64,000 nt of DNA from JAWLHJ01 sp039587535 (GTDB lineage: Bacteria > Gemmatimonadota > Gemmatimonadetes > Longimicrobiales > Gaopeijiaceae), in contig JBDHIF010000007.1 in the NCBI GenBank assembly GCA_039587535.1, positions 1 through 64,000 of the forward strand, in the 5' to 3' direction. Under the pieces are notes generated by a model that saw nothing but the letters and a program-made list of their open reading frames with translations, was not told the origin of the DNA and made no database searches. Made by a program: the position numbers and the translations under genes. Each line of letters opens with the position of its first letter. The stretch's first letter is position 1. Of this stretch, positions 43,296 through 52,306 are shown piece after piece.

Positions 43296-44861
43296 GACCT
43301 CGTGGAGGTGTTTCTCCTCCTCTGCGCCGGTGCGGTTCCGACCGTGGAAGGTGAGGACCATCATCCGGGTCATGTAGAAGGCCGTGAGCATCGCGGCCGC
43401 CAGCGCGAGGATCCAATAGACCGTGTAAAGCACGGGGAACGGCGCCTGCTCCGCCCCTGCCCAGGCTCCGGCGTACCAGATGATCTCGTCCTTGGAGAAG
43501 AATCCGGCAAACGGCCAGATGCCGGCGATGGCCAGCGTCGCGATCCACATCGTGATCCACGTGATGGGCATGTAGGCCTTGAGGCCGCCCATGTTACGCA
43601 TGTCCTGCGCGTCTTCGTGGCTGTGGGTGGCATGGTAGGCGTGGTGCATGGCGTGGATCACCGCGCCGGACCCCAGGAACAGCAGCGCCTTGAAGAAGGC
43701 GTGGGTCATGAGGTGGAAGACGCCGGCCGCGTAAGCGCCCACACCCACTCCGACGAACATGTACCCGAGCTGGGACACGGTGGAATAGGCCAGGACCTTC
43801 TTGATGTCGTTCTGCTTCAGGGCGATCGTCGCCGCGAACAGCGCCGTGAGGACGCCCACACCGGCCACGGTCGCGCTCCCGACCGGGGACAGGGCGAAGA
43901 TCACGGACGACCGCGCCACGAGGTATACACCGGCGGTGACCATGGTCGCGGCATGGATGAGCGCCGACACCGGCGTCGGGCCCGCCATGGCGTCTGGGAG
44001 CCAGACGTACAGCGGGATCTGCGCGCTCTTCCCGGCGGCACCCAGGAGGAAGAAGAGCGTGATGGCCGTCACAACCCCGCCACCGTACGTCAGGGCGCCC
44101 TCTGCTTCTCCGAAGACCCCCACGAAGTCCAGGGTGCCGAAGGTCGCGTAGAGCAGGAACAGGGCGACCAGGAAGCCGAAGTCGCCGATGCGGTTGACGA
44201 TGAAGGCCTTCTTCCCGGCATCGGCCTTCTCTCGATCCCCGAACCAGAAGCCGATGAGGAGGTAGGAGCAGAGCCCCACGCCTTCCCAGCCCACGAACAT
44301 CAGCGGGTAGCTGGCGCCCATCACCAGCACGAGCATGAAGAAGACGAAGAGGTTCAGGTACGCGAAGTAGCGCGGGTAGCCCGGGTCGTCCTTCATGTAA
44401 CCCACGCTGAACACGTGGATCAGGAAACCGACACCCGTGACGACCAGCATCATGATCATCGAGAGCTGGTCCAGCTGGAGCGCCGCGCTCACGGAGAACG
44501 TGCCCGTGGCGATCCAGGTCCAGTACTCCACCACCACCGGCTCGTGGAGCTCGGCGCCCAACATGCCGAAGAAGTTCACGAGGGTGATGAGGAACGCCCC
44601 GAGCATCACTCCCGGGCCGACCCAGGTGGGGAGCGTGTGGGTGGCCGGCCGGCCACCCGGTCCGTCCAGATCCAACTCACCGCCGGCCCGCACCGCGTCG
44701 GCCGAAGATCGCCCGTGCTGGAGCGCGAGGAAGCCGTTGATGAGGAAGCCGATGAGCGGGAGGAGCACCACCAGGCCCGGGAGGAAGGGCTCGAAATGCC
44801 CGCCGCCGGCAGACTGGGAACCACCGCCCTGGAACATGAGTGCTGCTAGGGAAGCGTGCAT
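43245..44861 (-). CDS. nuoL: NuoL N-terminal part (538 residues, premature stop)
   Basis: This intact frame starts at ATG 44861 and carries about 14 membrane helices and the conserved proton-channel residues. Motifs include GWEGVGLCSYLLIGFWFGDR, AFIVNRIGDFGFLVALF, AGKSAQIPLYVWLPDAMAGP (key Lys), ALIHAATMVTAGVYLVARSS, NDIKKVLAYSTVSQLGYM, HLMTHAFFKALLFLGSG and FFSKDEIIW. It ends prematurely ...VMWVPLAVLAVLLR because of the duplication. It lacks the last membrane helix and the long lateral helix that braces NuoM and NuoN. Confidence 0.85.
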   Translation of the reverse strand: MHASLAALMFQGGGSQSAGGGHFEPFLPGLVVLLPLIGFLINGFLALQHGRSSADAVRAGGELDLDGPGGRPATHTLPTWVGPGVMLGAFLITLVNFFGMLGAELHEPVVVEYWTWIATGTFSVSAALQLDQLSMIMMLVVTGVGFLIHVFSVGYMKDDPGYPRYFAYLNLFVFFMLVLVMGASYPLMFVGWEGVGLCSYLLIGFWFGDREKADAGKKAFIVNRIGDFGFLVALFLLYATFGTLDFVGVFGEAEGALTYGGGVVTAITLFFLLGAAGKSAQIPLYVWLPDAMAGPTPVSALIHAATMVTAGVYLVARSSVIFALSPVGSATVAGVGVLTALFAATIALKQNDIKKVLAYSTVSQLGYMFVGVGVGAYAAGVFHLMTHAFFKALLFLGSGAVIHAMHHAYHATHSHEDAQDMRNMGGLKAYMPITWITMWIATLAIAGIWPFAGFFSKDEIIWYAGAWAGAEQAPFPVLYTVYWILALAAAMLTAFYMTRMMVLTFHGRNRTGAEEEKHLHEVSPVMWVPLAVLAVLLR

Positions 44862-44865
44862 GCCG

Positions 44866-45159
44866 CTACCACTTGAGCAGGTTGAAGTTGTTCACGTTGA
44901 CCGTCTCATAGTGCCGGAAGATCGAGATGATGATGGCGAGCCCGACGGCCGCTTCGGCCGCTGCGACGGTCATCACGAAAAACACGAAGAGCTGTCCCTC
45001 GATCCCGACGATCCTGGAAAAGGCCACAAACGCCAGGTTCACCGCGTTGAGCTGAAGCTCGATACACAGGAACATGATGATGGCGTTGCGGCGCACGAGG
45101 ACGCCGACTGTTCCCAGAACGAAGAGGATCGCGCTGACGACGAGCGCTTCAGTGATCAT
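44866..45159 (-). CDS. nuoK: NADH-quinone oxidoreductase subunit K
   Basis: A 97-residue subunit of three membrane helices. Conserved acidic residues of the proton path are in LCIELQLNAVNLAFVAFSR and FVMTVAAAEAAVGLAI. The length is normal. ATG overlaps the nuoJ stop as ATGA. The nuoL start follows 4 nt after its stop. Confidence 0.96.
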   Translation of the reverse strand: MITEALVVSAILFVLGTVGVLVRRNAIIMFLCIELQLNAVNLAFVAFSRIVGIEGQLFVFFVMTVAAAEAAVGLAIIISIFRHYETVNVNNFNLLKW

Positions 45160-45677
45160 GGTTCGACCCTTCTCTTGGCCAGAACGATGGCTCCTACAAT
45201 GGCCACCAGGAGGAGGATGCCGGTGATCTCGAAGGGCACCACGTAGTCTGTGTAGAGCGGTTGGGCGATGGCGCCCACCACGCCGTGCTCCTGGAGGGCG
45301 GCGTCGATCGCCGCCCCGCCGGGACCCTCCGTCAGACCGTCGGCGCCGAGAATGCTTCGAGCCAACAAGCCCGCTACCGCGCCAACTACGGCGAAGGAAA
45401 GGACGGCGAAGCCTCCGCTCTTCAGGTCCCTTTGATAATCATGCCCCAGATTCAGCAGCATGATGACGAAAAGGAACAGCACCATGATGGCGCCAGCGTA
45501 CACGATCACCTGAATCGCCGCGAGGAAGTGGGCCTCGAGGAGAACGAACGTCCCCGCGAGGCTCGCCAGCGTGGCGACCATGAAGAGCAGGCTCCCCACC
45601 GGGCTCTTCGCCAGAACCACCCCGAGACCGCCCCCGATGGCCACGGCGGCGAATACATAGAACAGGATGAGGCTCAT
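45156..45677 (-). CDS. nuoJ: NADH-quinone oxidoreductase subunit J
   Basis: A 173-residue subunit with five helices. Motifs are YVFAAVAIGGGLGVVLAKSPVGSLLFMV, LLEAHFLAAIQVIVYAGAIMVLFLFVIMLLNL (quoted in part) with the pi-bulge helix, and the C-terminal TDYVVPFEITGILLLVAIVGA. The Glu/Tyr of helix 3 needed for coupling are present. It overlaps nuoK and follows nuoI by 1 nt. Confidence 0.95.
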   Translation of the reverse strand: MSLILFYVFAAVAIGGGLGVVLAKSPVGSLLFMVATLASLAGTFVLLEAHFLAAIQVIVYAGAIMVLFLFVIMLLNLGHDYQRDLKSGGFAVLSFAVVGAVAGLLARSILGADGLTEGPGGAAIDAALQEHGVVGAIAQPLYTDYVVPFEITGILLLVAIVGAIVLAKRRVEP

Positions 45678-45678
45678 G

Positions 45679-46179
45679 TCACTCGGATCTCGGGTCGGCG
45701 GGGTCCCAGAGCAACGTCACGGGATGGTCTTGTTCCATGAGCCGATCCAGGTCGTAAACGAATCGGTCGCGGGTGTATTCCGCGTTCTCGAAGTGCTGCC
45801 CGACATGGATGGCCTCGACCGGGCAGACCTCCTGGCACATCCCGCAGAAGATGCAGCGGAATTCGTCGATCTCGTACACGATGGGGTACCGGTTGCCCTG
45901 GTCATCCTCGCCGCCCACCAGCCGGATGCAGTTCGCCGGGCACACGGTCGGACACAGACCGCAGGCCACACACTTCGGGCGGCCGTCGGCGTGGACCTCC
46001 ATCCGGTGGGTCCCTCTCCACCGCGGGCTCAGGTCGGTCTGCTCCTCCGGGTACTGCTGGGTGACCTTGTTCGGGTTCACCATGTGCTTGAAGGTGAGCG
46101 CCATGCCGCTGAGCGCGGCTCGGAGATAGGACGTGCTCTCCGGTTCGGGGCGCTCCATCACTCTTACTGAGATGGCCAT
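45679..46179 (-). CDS. nuoI: NADH-quinone oxidoreductase subunit I (8Fe ferredoxin)
   Basis: A 166-residue hydrophilic subunit with two 4Fe-4S clusters (N6a, N6b): Cys70, Cys73, Cys76 and Cys80 in KCVACGLCPTVCPANCI, and Cys109, Cys112, Cys115 and Cys119 in RCIFCGMCQEVCPVEAI. It relays electrons toward cluster N2 in NuoB. The N-terminal amphipathic segment (MALTFKHMVNPNKVTQQYPE) is typical. Follows nuoH by 5 nt. Confidence 0.97.
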   Translation of the reverse strand: MAISVRVMERPEPESTSYLRAALSGMALTFKHMVNPNKVTQQYPEEQTDLSPRWRGTHRMEVHADGRPKCVACGLCPTVCPANCIRLVGGEDDQGNRYPIVYEIDEFRCIFCGMCQEVCPVEAIHVGQHFENAEYTRDRFVYDLDRLMEQDHPVTLLWDPADPRSE

Positions 46180-46184
46180 CGGGA

Positions 46185-47474
46185 CTACTCTCCCACCGGG
46201 GTCGGCTCAGGAAGGCTCTTGATCTCCACGCGCTGGCTCCTCTGCGCCGCTGCGCCCGTGATCGTGCGCCCGCGGTCGATGAAGTAGACAAAACCAAGGG
46301 TCGCCGCCGCACTCACTCCGGTCAGCGCCAGTCCATACCCGAAGCCCCAGGCCATGCCGATCTCGTCCAGGGCGAGGATGGTTCCGCCCATGAGCATGAC
46401 GTAACCCAGAGCGGTGGGCAGCATGACCTTCCAGCCCAGCGCCATGACCTGGTCATAACGGAAGCGGGGCAGCGTCCAGCGAATCCAGATGTACAGGACC
46501 AGAAAGCACAGCGTCTTGGCTCCGAAGGCCGTGAACGTGAGCACGGTCTTCCACCACGCTGGCTGCGCGAAGATGACCGAGCCGTCCGCGGCGAAGCCCG
46601 AGATGAGCTGCCCCTGGTGCCAGAAGGCGTTGTCGCCCTGCCAGAACGGGATGTCCCAGCCACCCAAGAACAGCGTGGCCATGAGAGCGGAGGCGGTCAC
46701 CATGTGCCCGAACTCCGAGATCATGAAGGCGCTGAACTTCATGGCGGAGTACTCGGTGTGGTAACCGGTGACGAGCTCCGATTCCGCTTCCGGCATGTCG
46801 AACGGCAGGCGATTGGTCTCGGCAAAGGCTGAGATCACGAACAGGATGAACGCCAGCGAGAGCGGCAGGGCGAACCACATTCCGAGCTGCTGCTGCTGCG
46901 CTACCACCTCAGGGAGCGTCACGTTGCCCACCACCATCAGCACGGTGATGAGGGAGAGCCCCAGGGCCACCTCGTAGCTCACCATCTGCGCCGACGCGCG
47001 GAGCCCGCCGAGGAAGGCATACTTGTTGTTCGACGCCCACCCCCCGAGCACCACGCCGTACACGGCCAGCGAGCTGAACGCCAGCACGTACAGGATTCCG
47101 ATGGGCACGTCCGCGATGATCATGTCCACAACCCCCGCCGGGGTCGGCAGCGGCGCGGCTACGGGAATCACGGCAAACGTCACGAGAGACGGCACCAGGA
47201 CCATAATGGGCGCCAAGATGAAGAACAGTCGCGAGGCGGTCGCCGGGAGCGTCTCCTCCTTCAGGATGTTCTTGATTCCGTCGGCGATGGGCTGGAGCAG
47301 GCCGAAGGGTCCGACGCGGTTGGGCCCGCGGCGGTCCTGGATGAAGGCCGAGATCCGGCGCTCCGCCAAGGTGGCGTACGCGACCACGACCATGACCGTC
47401 GTGAAGATCAACGTGACCTTCAGCGTCATGGCCACGATGGCCCAGACGCCGGAAATGGGCTGCAGGGACTCCAT
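46185..47474 (-). CDS. nuoH: NADH-quinone oxidoreductase subunit H
   Basis: A 429-residue membrane subunit forming part of the quinone site. Key segments are AERRISAFIQDRRGPNRVGPFGLLQPIADGIKN (quoted in part), YVLAFSSLAVYGVVLGGWAS, FAETNRLPFDMPEAESELVTGYHTEYSAMKF (quoted in part) with the conserved Glu residues, and IWIRWTLPRFRYDQVM. An extra loop of about 30 residues is present near WQGDNAFWHQGQLISGF, and a helix and tail follow the usual end. Starts directly after the nuoG TAA. Confidence 0.95.
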   Translation of the reverse strand: MESLQPISGVWAIVAMTLKVTLIFTTVMVVVAYATLAERRISAFIQDRRGPNRVGPFGLLQPIADGIKNILKEETLPATASRLFFILAPIMVLVPSLVTFAVIPVAAPLPTPAGVVDMIIADVPIGILYVLAFSSLAVYGVVLGGWASNNKYAFLGGLRASAQMVSYEVALGLSLITVLMVVGNVTLPEVVAQQQQLGMWFALPLSLAFILFVISAFAETNRLPFDMPEAESELVTGYHTEYSAMKFSAFMISEFGHMVTASALMATLFLGGWDIPFWQGDNAFWHQGQLISGFAADGSVIFAQPAWWKTVLTFTAFGAKTLCFLVLYIWIRWTLPRFRYDQVMALGWKVMLPTALGYVMLMGGTILALDEIGMAWGFGYGLALTGVSAAATLGFVYFIDRGRTITGAAAQRSQRVEIKSLPEPTPVGE

Positions 47475-49079
47475 TTAGGCTCGATCTCCGGTGAGCGACA
47501 CGGTCTCGTTGACGACCGCGCCGCGGGTGCCGATGTCGTCGTAAGTCAGGCCTTCGAAGGCGGGGACACGGGTCGCGTAGGTCTCGAACGCATCCGCAGC
47601 GGTGCGCGCGGCGCCGCCCTCATCACCGAGCGCAGCGGCGAGGGCGCCGAGCAGCAGCCAGGAAGGACGGGCCATGCCTGGTGCGGTAAGCCCCGCCCAG
47701 AACCGTTGAACCCGACCATCGAGGTTCGTGAACGTGCCCTCCTGCTCGGCGAAGGTCGTCACGGGAAGGACGAAGTGGGCAGTCTGGGTCGCGGGGGAGG
47801 ATCGGTGCCCGAGGTAAACGTACAGAGCCGCGTCGCGCCCGAAGGAGTCATCCTGGTCGAGGAGCTCATCCCCGAGGACGATGACCACGCCTCCGCGGCT
47901 CGCCACCGAGTCGAGCCCGCCAGCGCCAGCGTCGTCACCGACCCGTCTTGCCCCGAGAAGCGAAGCTCCGGTCGCGTTGGGTGTCAGGTCGCGCCTGCGC
48001 GCGAGGCTCGGGAACCCCTTCAGGGTGATCTCGTCCTCCGCCTGGCGACCGCGGAACACGATGTCCCCGCCACCCAGCCGCCCGAGGAGGGCCTTGAGCA
48101 CAGCCAGGTCCTCGTTCGACGCGAACGGGGAGGCCACGGCCATCACGGGAGCGGATTCCAGGGAGCGAATCCTGTCGAGAAGCTCGGACATGGCGTCTTG
48201 CCAGCCCACGGCGGTGGTCGATCCCTCACGGCGCACCAAGGGCGCCTCGATGCGGCCGCCCGCGTTCATCCACTCGTAGTCCATCCGGCCGTAATCGCAC
48301 ATCCACCAGCCGTTCACGTCCAGATTCTCGCGCGGCTTGAGGCGTTGAACCAGGTTGTCACGGGTGTGGAGTTCGATGTTGCATCCCTGGGAGCAACCCG
48401 GGCAGACGGACGGCGTGTGATCCAGGTCCCAAGCCCGCGCCTTGTGCAGGAAGTCCTTGGAGACCAGCGCGCCCACAGGGCACACGTCCACGATGTTGCC
48501 GTGCCAGTGCGTGCCTTCGAGCCCCTCCTCGAAGAAAGTATCGATGACGGACTTGCTTCCCCGCTCCACCACGGTGAGCCGAGCGTCCTGCTCCACCTCG
48601 CTCATGAAGCGGACGCAACGGGTGCACATGACGCAGCGGTCCCCGTAGAACAGGACGTCCCCGCCGAAGTCGTCGCGCCCGAACACACGCTTGGGCTCCC
48701 TGCCCCGACCGTGCTCGCGACCCTCGGCGTGCACGTAGTCCTGTAGGTGGCACTCACCGGACATGTCGCAGATGGGACAGTCGAGGGGGTGGTTCACCAG
48801 GTAGAACTCGAGCACGCCCCGCCGGCCCGACAGCGCCTGGTCCGACTGGGTCTTCACGACCTGGCCGTCGGCCACGGTGGTGACGCACGACGGCATGGGC
48901 TTGGGAGCCCCTTCCACTTCGACCAGGCAGAGCCTGCACATCGCCGGGGAGCTCATCCCCGGGTGATAGCAGTAGTGCGGGACCTCTGTCCCCACCAGCT
49001 TGGCCGCCTCGAGAAGGGTCGTCCCCTGGGGGACTTCCACTTCGTGGCCGTCGATCGTCAGCTTGACCATGTCGGACAT
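47475..49079 (-). CDS. nuoG: NADH-quinone oxidoreductase subunit G
   Basis: A 534-residue iron-sulfur subunit. The 2Fe-2S site has Cys37, Cys48, Cys51 and Cys65; the His-ligated cluster is HPLDCPICDMSGEC; then the 4Fe-4S set DRCVMCTRCVRF and DVCPVGAL. A fourth cluster of the N7 type is suggested by CPGCSQGC followed by WWMCDYG. The molybdopterin-like domain is short compared with the 900-residue E. coli protein; about 300 residues at the end look reduced. nuoF stop and this ATG overlap as TGATG. Confidence 0.93.
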   Translation of the reverse strand: MSDMVKLTIDGHEVEVPQGTTLLEAAKLVGTEVPHYCYHPGMSSPAMCRLCLVEVEGAPKPMPSCVTTVADGQVVKTQSDQALSGRRGVLEFYLVNHPLDCPICDMSGECHLQDYVHAEGREHGRGREPKRVFGRDDFGGDVLFYGDRCVMCTRCVRFMSEVEQDARLTVVERGSKSVIDTFFEEGLEGTHWHGNIVDVCPVGALVSKDFLHKARAWDLDHTPSVCPGCSQGCNIELHTRDNLVQRLKPRENLDVNGWWMCDYGRMDYEWMNAGGRIEAPLVRREGSTTAVGWQDAMSELLDRIRSLESAPVMAVASPFASNEDLAVLKALLGRLGGGDIVFRGRQAEDEITLKGFPSLARRRDLTPNATGASLLGARRVGDDAGAGGLDSVASRGGVVIVLGDELLDQDDSFGRDAALYVYLGHRSSPATQTAHFVLPVTTFAEQEGTFTNLDGRVQRFWAGLTAPGMARPSWLLLGALAAALGDEGGAARTAADAFETYATRVPAFEGLTYDDIGTRGAVVNETVSLTGDRA

Positions 49080-50371
49080 CAGGCTGCTCCCACGCGCTCA
49101 CCCCGACGAATCAGGGCGAGGTACTCGTCACGGAATTTCTCGATGGAGGACTGCACCGGCGCCGCGACCGAGTCCGAGAGCACGCAGATGGTAGTTCCCA
49201 CCATCTGCTGCGTGACCTCCATGAGCGTGTCCAGGTCATCCTCGGTCCCCCGCCCTTCCTCGATGCGCCTCATCATCTTCCCGGTCCAGGCCGATCCTTC
49301 CCGGCAGGGCGTGCACTGCCCGCACGACTCGTGGGCGTAGAAGTCCACCATCCGCCGGACCTGCTTCACGACGTCTGCCGTCTCGTCCATGACGATGACG
49401 GATGCGCAGCCCAACATGGTGCCGACCTCGACGCACCCTTCGTAGTCCAGTCGGCAGGCGCGAGCCTCCTCGGCGTTGATGATGGGCACCGAGGAGCCGC
49501 CGGGGATGACGGCCTTCAGGGCGTTGCCGTCCCGCATTCCACCGCACACGTCCTCGATCAGCTCGATGAGCGGGAAGCCGAGAGGCAGCTCGTAGTTGCC
49601 GGGCTTGTTCACGTGCCCACTCACGCAAAAGAGCTTGGTTCCGGGGCTCTTCTCGCTACCCCACTGCCGGTACCACTCTCCACCGTTGTTCACGATGTGC
49701 GGGACCGCAGCGAGCGTCTCCACGTTGTTGATCGTGGAGGGCATGCCGAAGGCGCCCACCGCCGCCGGGAAGGGTGGCTTGACCCGTGGCTGGCCCCGCC
49801 GGCCTTCCAGCGAGTTCATGAGCCCGGTCTCCTCCCCGCAGATGTATGCGCCCGCACCCGCGTGGACAGTGATGTCTATCTTATGGCCAGAACCGAGGAT
49901 GTCATCTCCGACATAACCCTTTGCGTAAGCATCCTCCAACGCCTTGGCCAGGACCTGCGTCGTCTCGAAGAACTCGCCCCGGCAATAGATGTAGACGTGC
50001 TCTGCCCCGATCGCATGGGCGCCGATCAGGCATCCCTCGATCAGCTGGTGGGGATCCCACCGGATGAGCTCACGGTCCTTGAAGGTGCCGGGCTCGGACT
50101 CGTCGGCATTGCAGATGAGGTAGTGGGGCTTTCCCGAGTCCTTCGGCATGAAGGACCACTTCACGCCGGTTGGGAACCCGGCTCCTCCTCGACCGCGTAG
50201 GCCGGACGCCTTCACCACGTCCACGACCGCTTCGGGGGCCATGTCGAGCGCTTTTCTCAGCGCCCCGTAGCCACCGCGCTCGACGTAGGTGTCGATCCGG
50301 CGGTGCATGGGGTCGCCGAAATATTTGCTGAGGACTCTAGTCTCGCGGTCCGATACGTAGGGATAGGCCAT
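49079..50371 (-). CDS. nuoF: NADH-quinone oxidoreductase subunit F (NADH/FMN)
   Basis: A 430-residue NADH dehydrogenase subunit. FMN-binding glycine loop GLRGRGGAGFPTGVKWSF, NADH region YLICNADESEPGTFKDRE, VHAGAGAYICGEETGLMNSLEG, and the 4Fe-4S ligands in HESCGQCTPCREG plus the downstream Cys in TTICVLSDS. All expected cofactor ligands are present. Stop overlaps the nuoG start. Confidence 0.96.
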   Translation of the reverse strand: MAYPYVSDRETRVLSKYFGDPMHRRIDTYVERGGYGALRKALDMAPEAVVDVVKASGLRGRGGAGFPTGVKWSFMPKDSGKPHYLICNADESEPGTFKDRELIRWDPHQLIEGCLIGAHAIGAEHVYIYCRGEFFETTQVLAKALEDAYAKGYVGDDILGSGHKIDITVHAGAGAYICGEETGLMNSLEGRRGQPRVKPPFPAAVGAFGMPSTINNVETLAAVPHIVNNGGEWYRQWGSEKSPGTKLFCVSGHVNKPGNYELPLGFPLIELIEDVCGGMRDGNALKAVIPGGSSVPIINAEEARACRLDYEGCVEVGTMLGCASVIVMDETADVVKQVRRMVDFYAHESCGQCTPCREGSAWTGKMMRRIEEGRGTEDDLDTLMEVTQQMVGTTICVLSDSVAAPVQSSIEKFRDEYLALIRRGERVGAA

Positions 50372-50372
50372 G

Positions 50373-51029
50373 TCAACCGGTCTTCCGGCTCTTGAGGTGC
50401 TCCAGGATCTTCGGAACCTCGTCCGCGGTCACGTTCTCGAAGTACTCCGAGTTGATCTGGACGCAGGTCGGGAAGCCGCAACCGGCGAGGCACTCCGCCT
50501 CGATGACGGTGAAGTTTCCGTCGTCGGACGTGTCCCCCGCTTCGGTGCCCGTGTGCTCCAGGAAGGCGTCGAAGACCTCGTCGGCGCCGCAGAGGTTGCA
50601 GGAGATGTTTGTGCACACCTGCACCAGGTAGCGACCTACGGGCCGCTTGTTGTACATGGTGTAGAACGTGGCCACGCCGCGGACGTACGCCGGGGAGAGG
50701 TCCAGCAGCTCGGCCACCCGATCCATCGACTCCGGGCTCACGTAGCCGCGGAGCTCCTGGGCAAGCCCTAATGCGGGCAAGAGCGCCGCACGCTTGCTCG
50801 GGTATCGCGTGAGGATCTTCTCGAAGCGCTCTTGATACTCGCCCTCGAAGAGCGGTGCATCGGGGTTCTTTTCGGGCAGCATGTAGGGCATGGTGGCCGA
50901 TCCGGAGGCATGCCCCGCGTGTTTCGGGCGTTCCCCGACGAAGTCTTTGCCGCGGACTTGCTCCTCGGAGAGCTCGAACTCGCCTGTATTGCCGGCCCAT
51001 CCGGGATTCTTGAACGGCACGTCGCTCAT
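50373..51029 (-). CDS. nuoE: NADH-quinone oxidoreductase subunit E
   Basis: A 218-residue thioredoxin-like subunit with one 2Fe-2S cluster held by Cys139, Cys144, Cys180 and Cys184 (VCTNISC, AECLAGC). The core motifs ALGLAQELRGYVSPESM and VATFYTMYNKRPVGRY are standard. About 50 extra N-terminal residues precede the core, longer than the E. coli protein (166 residues). ATGA overlap with nuoD. Confidence 0.95.
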   Translation of the reverse strand: MSDVPFKNPGWAGNTGEFELSEEQVRGKDFVGERPKHAGHASGSATMPYMLPEKNPDAPLFEGEYQERFEKILTRYPSKRAALLPALGLAQELRGYVSPESMDRVAELLDLSPAYVRGVATFYTMYNKRPVGRYLVQVCTNISCNLCGADEVFDAFLEHTGTEAGDTSDDGNFTVIEAECLAGCGFPTCVQINSEYFENVTADEVPKILEHLKSRKTG

Positions 51030-52306
51030 CGGTCGATCTCCCCAAGCACGATGTCCAGACTCGCGTTGATCATGATCAGGTCCGCCACCAGGTGTCCTTC
51101 AGCGAGCTTGGGGATCACCGAGAGATTCACAAACGACGGCGGGCGAATGCGCCAACGGACGGGCTTGGTGCCCCCCTCCTCCGCCACGACGTACATGCCC
51201 AGCTCCCCCTTTGAGCCTTCCACCGCCATGTAGCAGTCACCCTCGGGCGCCGGGATGCCCTCGGTGATGAGCTTGAAATGGTGGATCATGCTCTCCATGT
51301 CGGACATGCAGTCCGTCTTGGAAGGAAGCGAGACGTTCGGATCTTCGACGTTGATGGGGCCGCCGGGGAGTCGATCCAGGGCCTGGTGTAGGATGCGCAC
51401 GCTCTGGCGCATCTCCTCCATCCGGCACAGATATCGGTCGTAGCAGTCCCCGTGCTGCCCGACGGGCACCTCGAAGTCGTACGTCTCGTAGTCGTAGTAC
51501 GGCCGGTCCTTACGGACGTCGTAGTCGACGCCGGCGGCCCTGAGATTCGGCCCGGTGAACCCGTAGTTGATCGCATCTTCCGCGTTGATGACCCCCACGC
51601 CCTGGGTGCGTCCGATATGGATCTGATTCCGGGTCAGGAGCCGGTCGATCTCCGCCAGGGTAATGGGGAAGTCCCGTAGGAACGCCCTTAGCTGATCGGT
51701 CCAGCCCTCCGGAAGATCAGCCATCATCCCACCTACGCGGGTGGCGGACGTGGTGATGCGGGCTCCGGTGAGGTTCTCGTGGAGCTTGTAGATCTTCTCA
51801 CGCTGTTGGAACGCGTAGAGGAACGGGGTGAACGCGCCCACGTCGATGGCCGTGGTCCCGAGCCAGAGGAGATGGCCGAAGATCCGGTCCATCTCCATGA
51901 TGATGACGCGGACCACCTTACACCGTTCCGTAACGTCGATGCCCATGAGCTTCTCCACGGACATGACGTAGGCACAGTTGTAGATCAGTGGAGCCAGATA
52001 GTCCATGCGGTCTGTCAGCGGCACGATCTGGTTCCAATCCCGATACTCGCCCAGCTTCTCGAAGGACGAGTGCAGATAGCCGATGTCCGGGACCACCTTG
52101 GTCACCGTCTCGCCGTCCAGTTCGCACACGAGCCGGAGCACGCCATGGGTGGCCGGGTGCTGCGGTCCGATGTTTATGAGCATCCGCTCGGTCCCCAGAT
52201 CTGGCTCCGGGATGTCGAACGGTTGGAACGGGCTTTGGACAGGGCGGCCGTCGATACCCATCTCGGGGTTGCGGCCGACTGGAATCTCCACCGTCTTCTG
52301 AGCCAT
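51026..52306 (-). CDS. nuoD: NADH-quinone oxidoreductase subunit D
   Basis: A 426-residue 49-kDa-type subunit that helps form the quinone pocket. Key segments are INIGPQHPATHGVLRLV (quinone His), DIGYLHSSFEKLGEYRDW, RCKVVRVIIMEMDRIFGHLLWLG, ARITTSATRVGGMMADLP, GPNLRAAGVDYDVRKDRPY and the C-terminal DIVLGEIDR. nuoC and nuoD are separate genes, not fused as in E. coli. ATG adjoins the nuoC stop. Confidence 0.96.
   Translation of the reverse strand: MAQKTVEIPVGRNPEMGIDGRPVQSPFQPFDIPEPDLGTERMLINIGPQHPATHGVLRLVCELDGETVTKVVPDIGYLHSSFEKLGEYRDWNQIVPLTDRMDYLAPLIYNCAYVMSVEKLMGIDVTERCKVVRVIIMEMDRIFGHLLWLGTTAIDVGAFTPFLYAFQQREKIYKLHENLTGARITTSATRVGGMMADLPEGWTDQLRAFLRDFPITLAEIDRLLTRNQIHIGRTQGVGVINAEDAINYGFTGPNLRAAGVDYDVRKDRPYYDYETYDFEVPVGQHGDCYDRYLCRMEEMRQSVRILHQALDRLPGGPINVEDPNVSLPSKTDCMSDMESMIHHFKLITEGIPAPEGDCYMAVEGSKGELGMYVVAEEGGTKPVRWRIRPPSFVNLSVIPKLAEGHLVADLIMINASLDIVLGEIDR

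Larger units (their letters stand above)
42655..44861 (-). pseudogene. nuoL: nuoL, complex I subunit L, frameshifted by a 41-bp tandem duplication
   Basis: The whole locus encodes the NuoL antiporter-like subunit, but the frame breaks near its three-quarter point. A 41-bp segment (43214-43254) is repeated exactly at 43255-43295. Because 41 is not a multiple of three, the first copy read leads into LLR and a TGA. Removing one copy restores one 721-residue frame that reads ...EVSPVMWVPLAVLAVL then SVFGGWINVPEALQ, exactly as NuoL should. No other nuo gene is damaged. The stop forms TGATG with an ATG at 43245 in the restored frame, so a second fragment could be made by reinitiation. This may be an assembly error, a recent mutation or a reversible switch; the sequence cannot tell. 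Confidence 0.9.

Noticed and set aside
42655..43560. Possible independent 301-residue gene at the nuoL 3' end
   Set aside because: Only the part from about 43295 downward is NuoL; the first 100 residues are an out-of-frame shadow of the upstream nuoL sequence.
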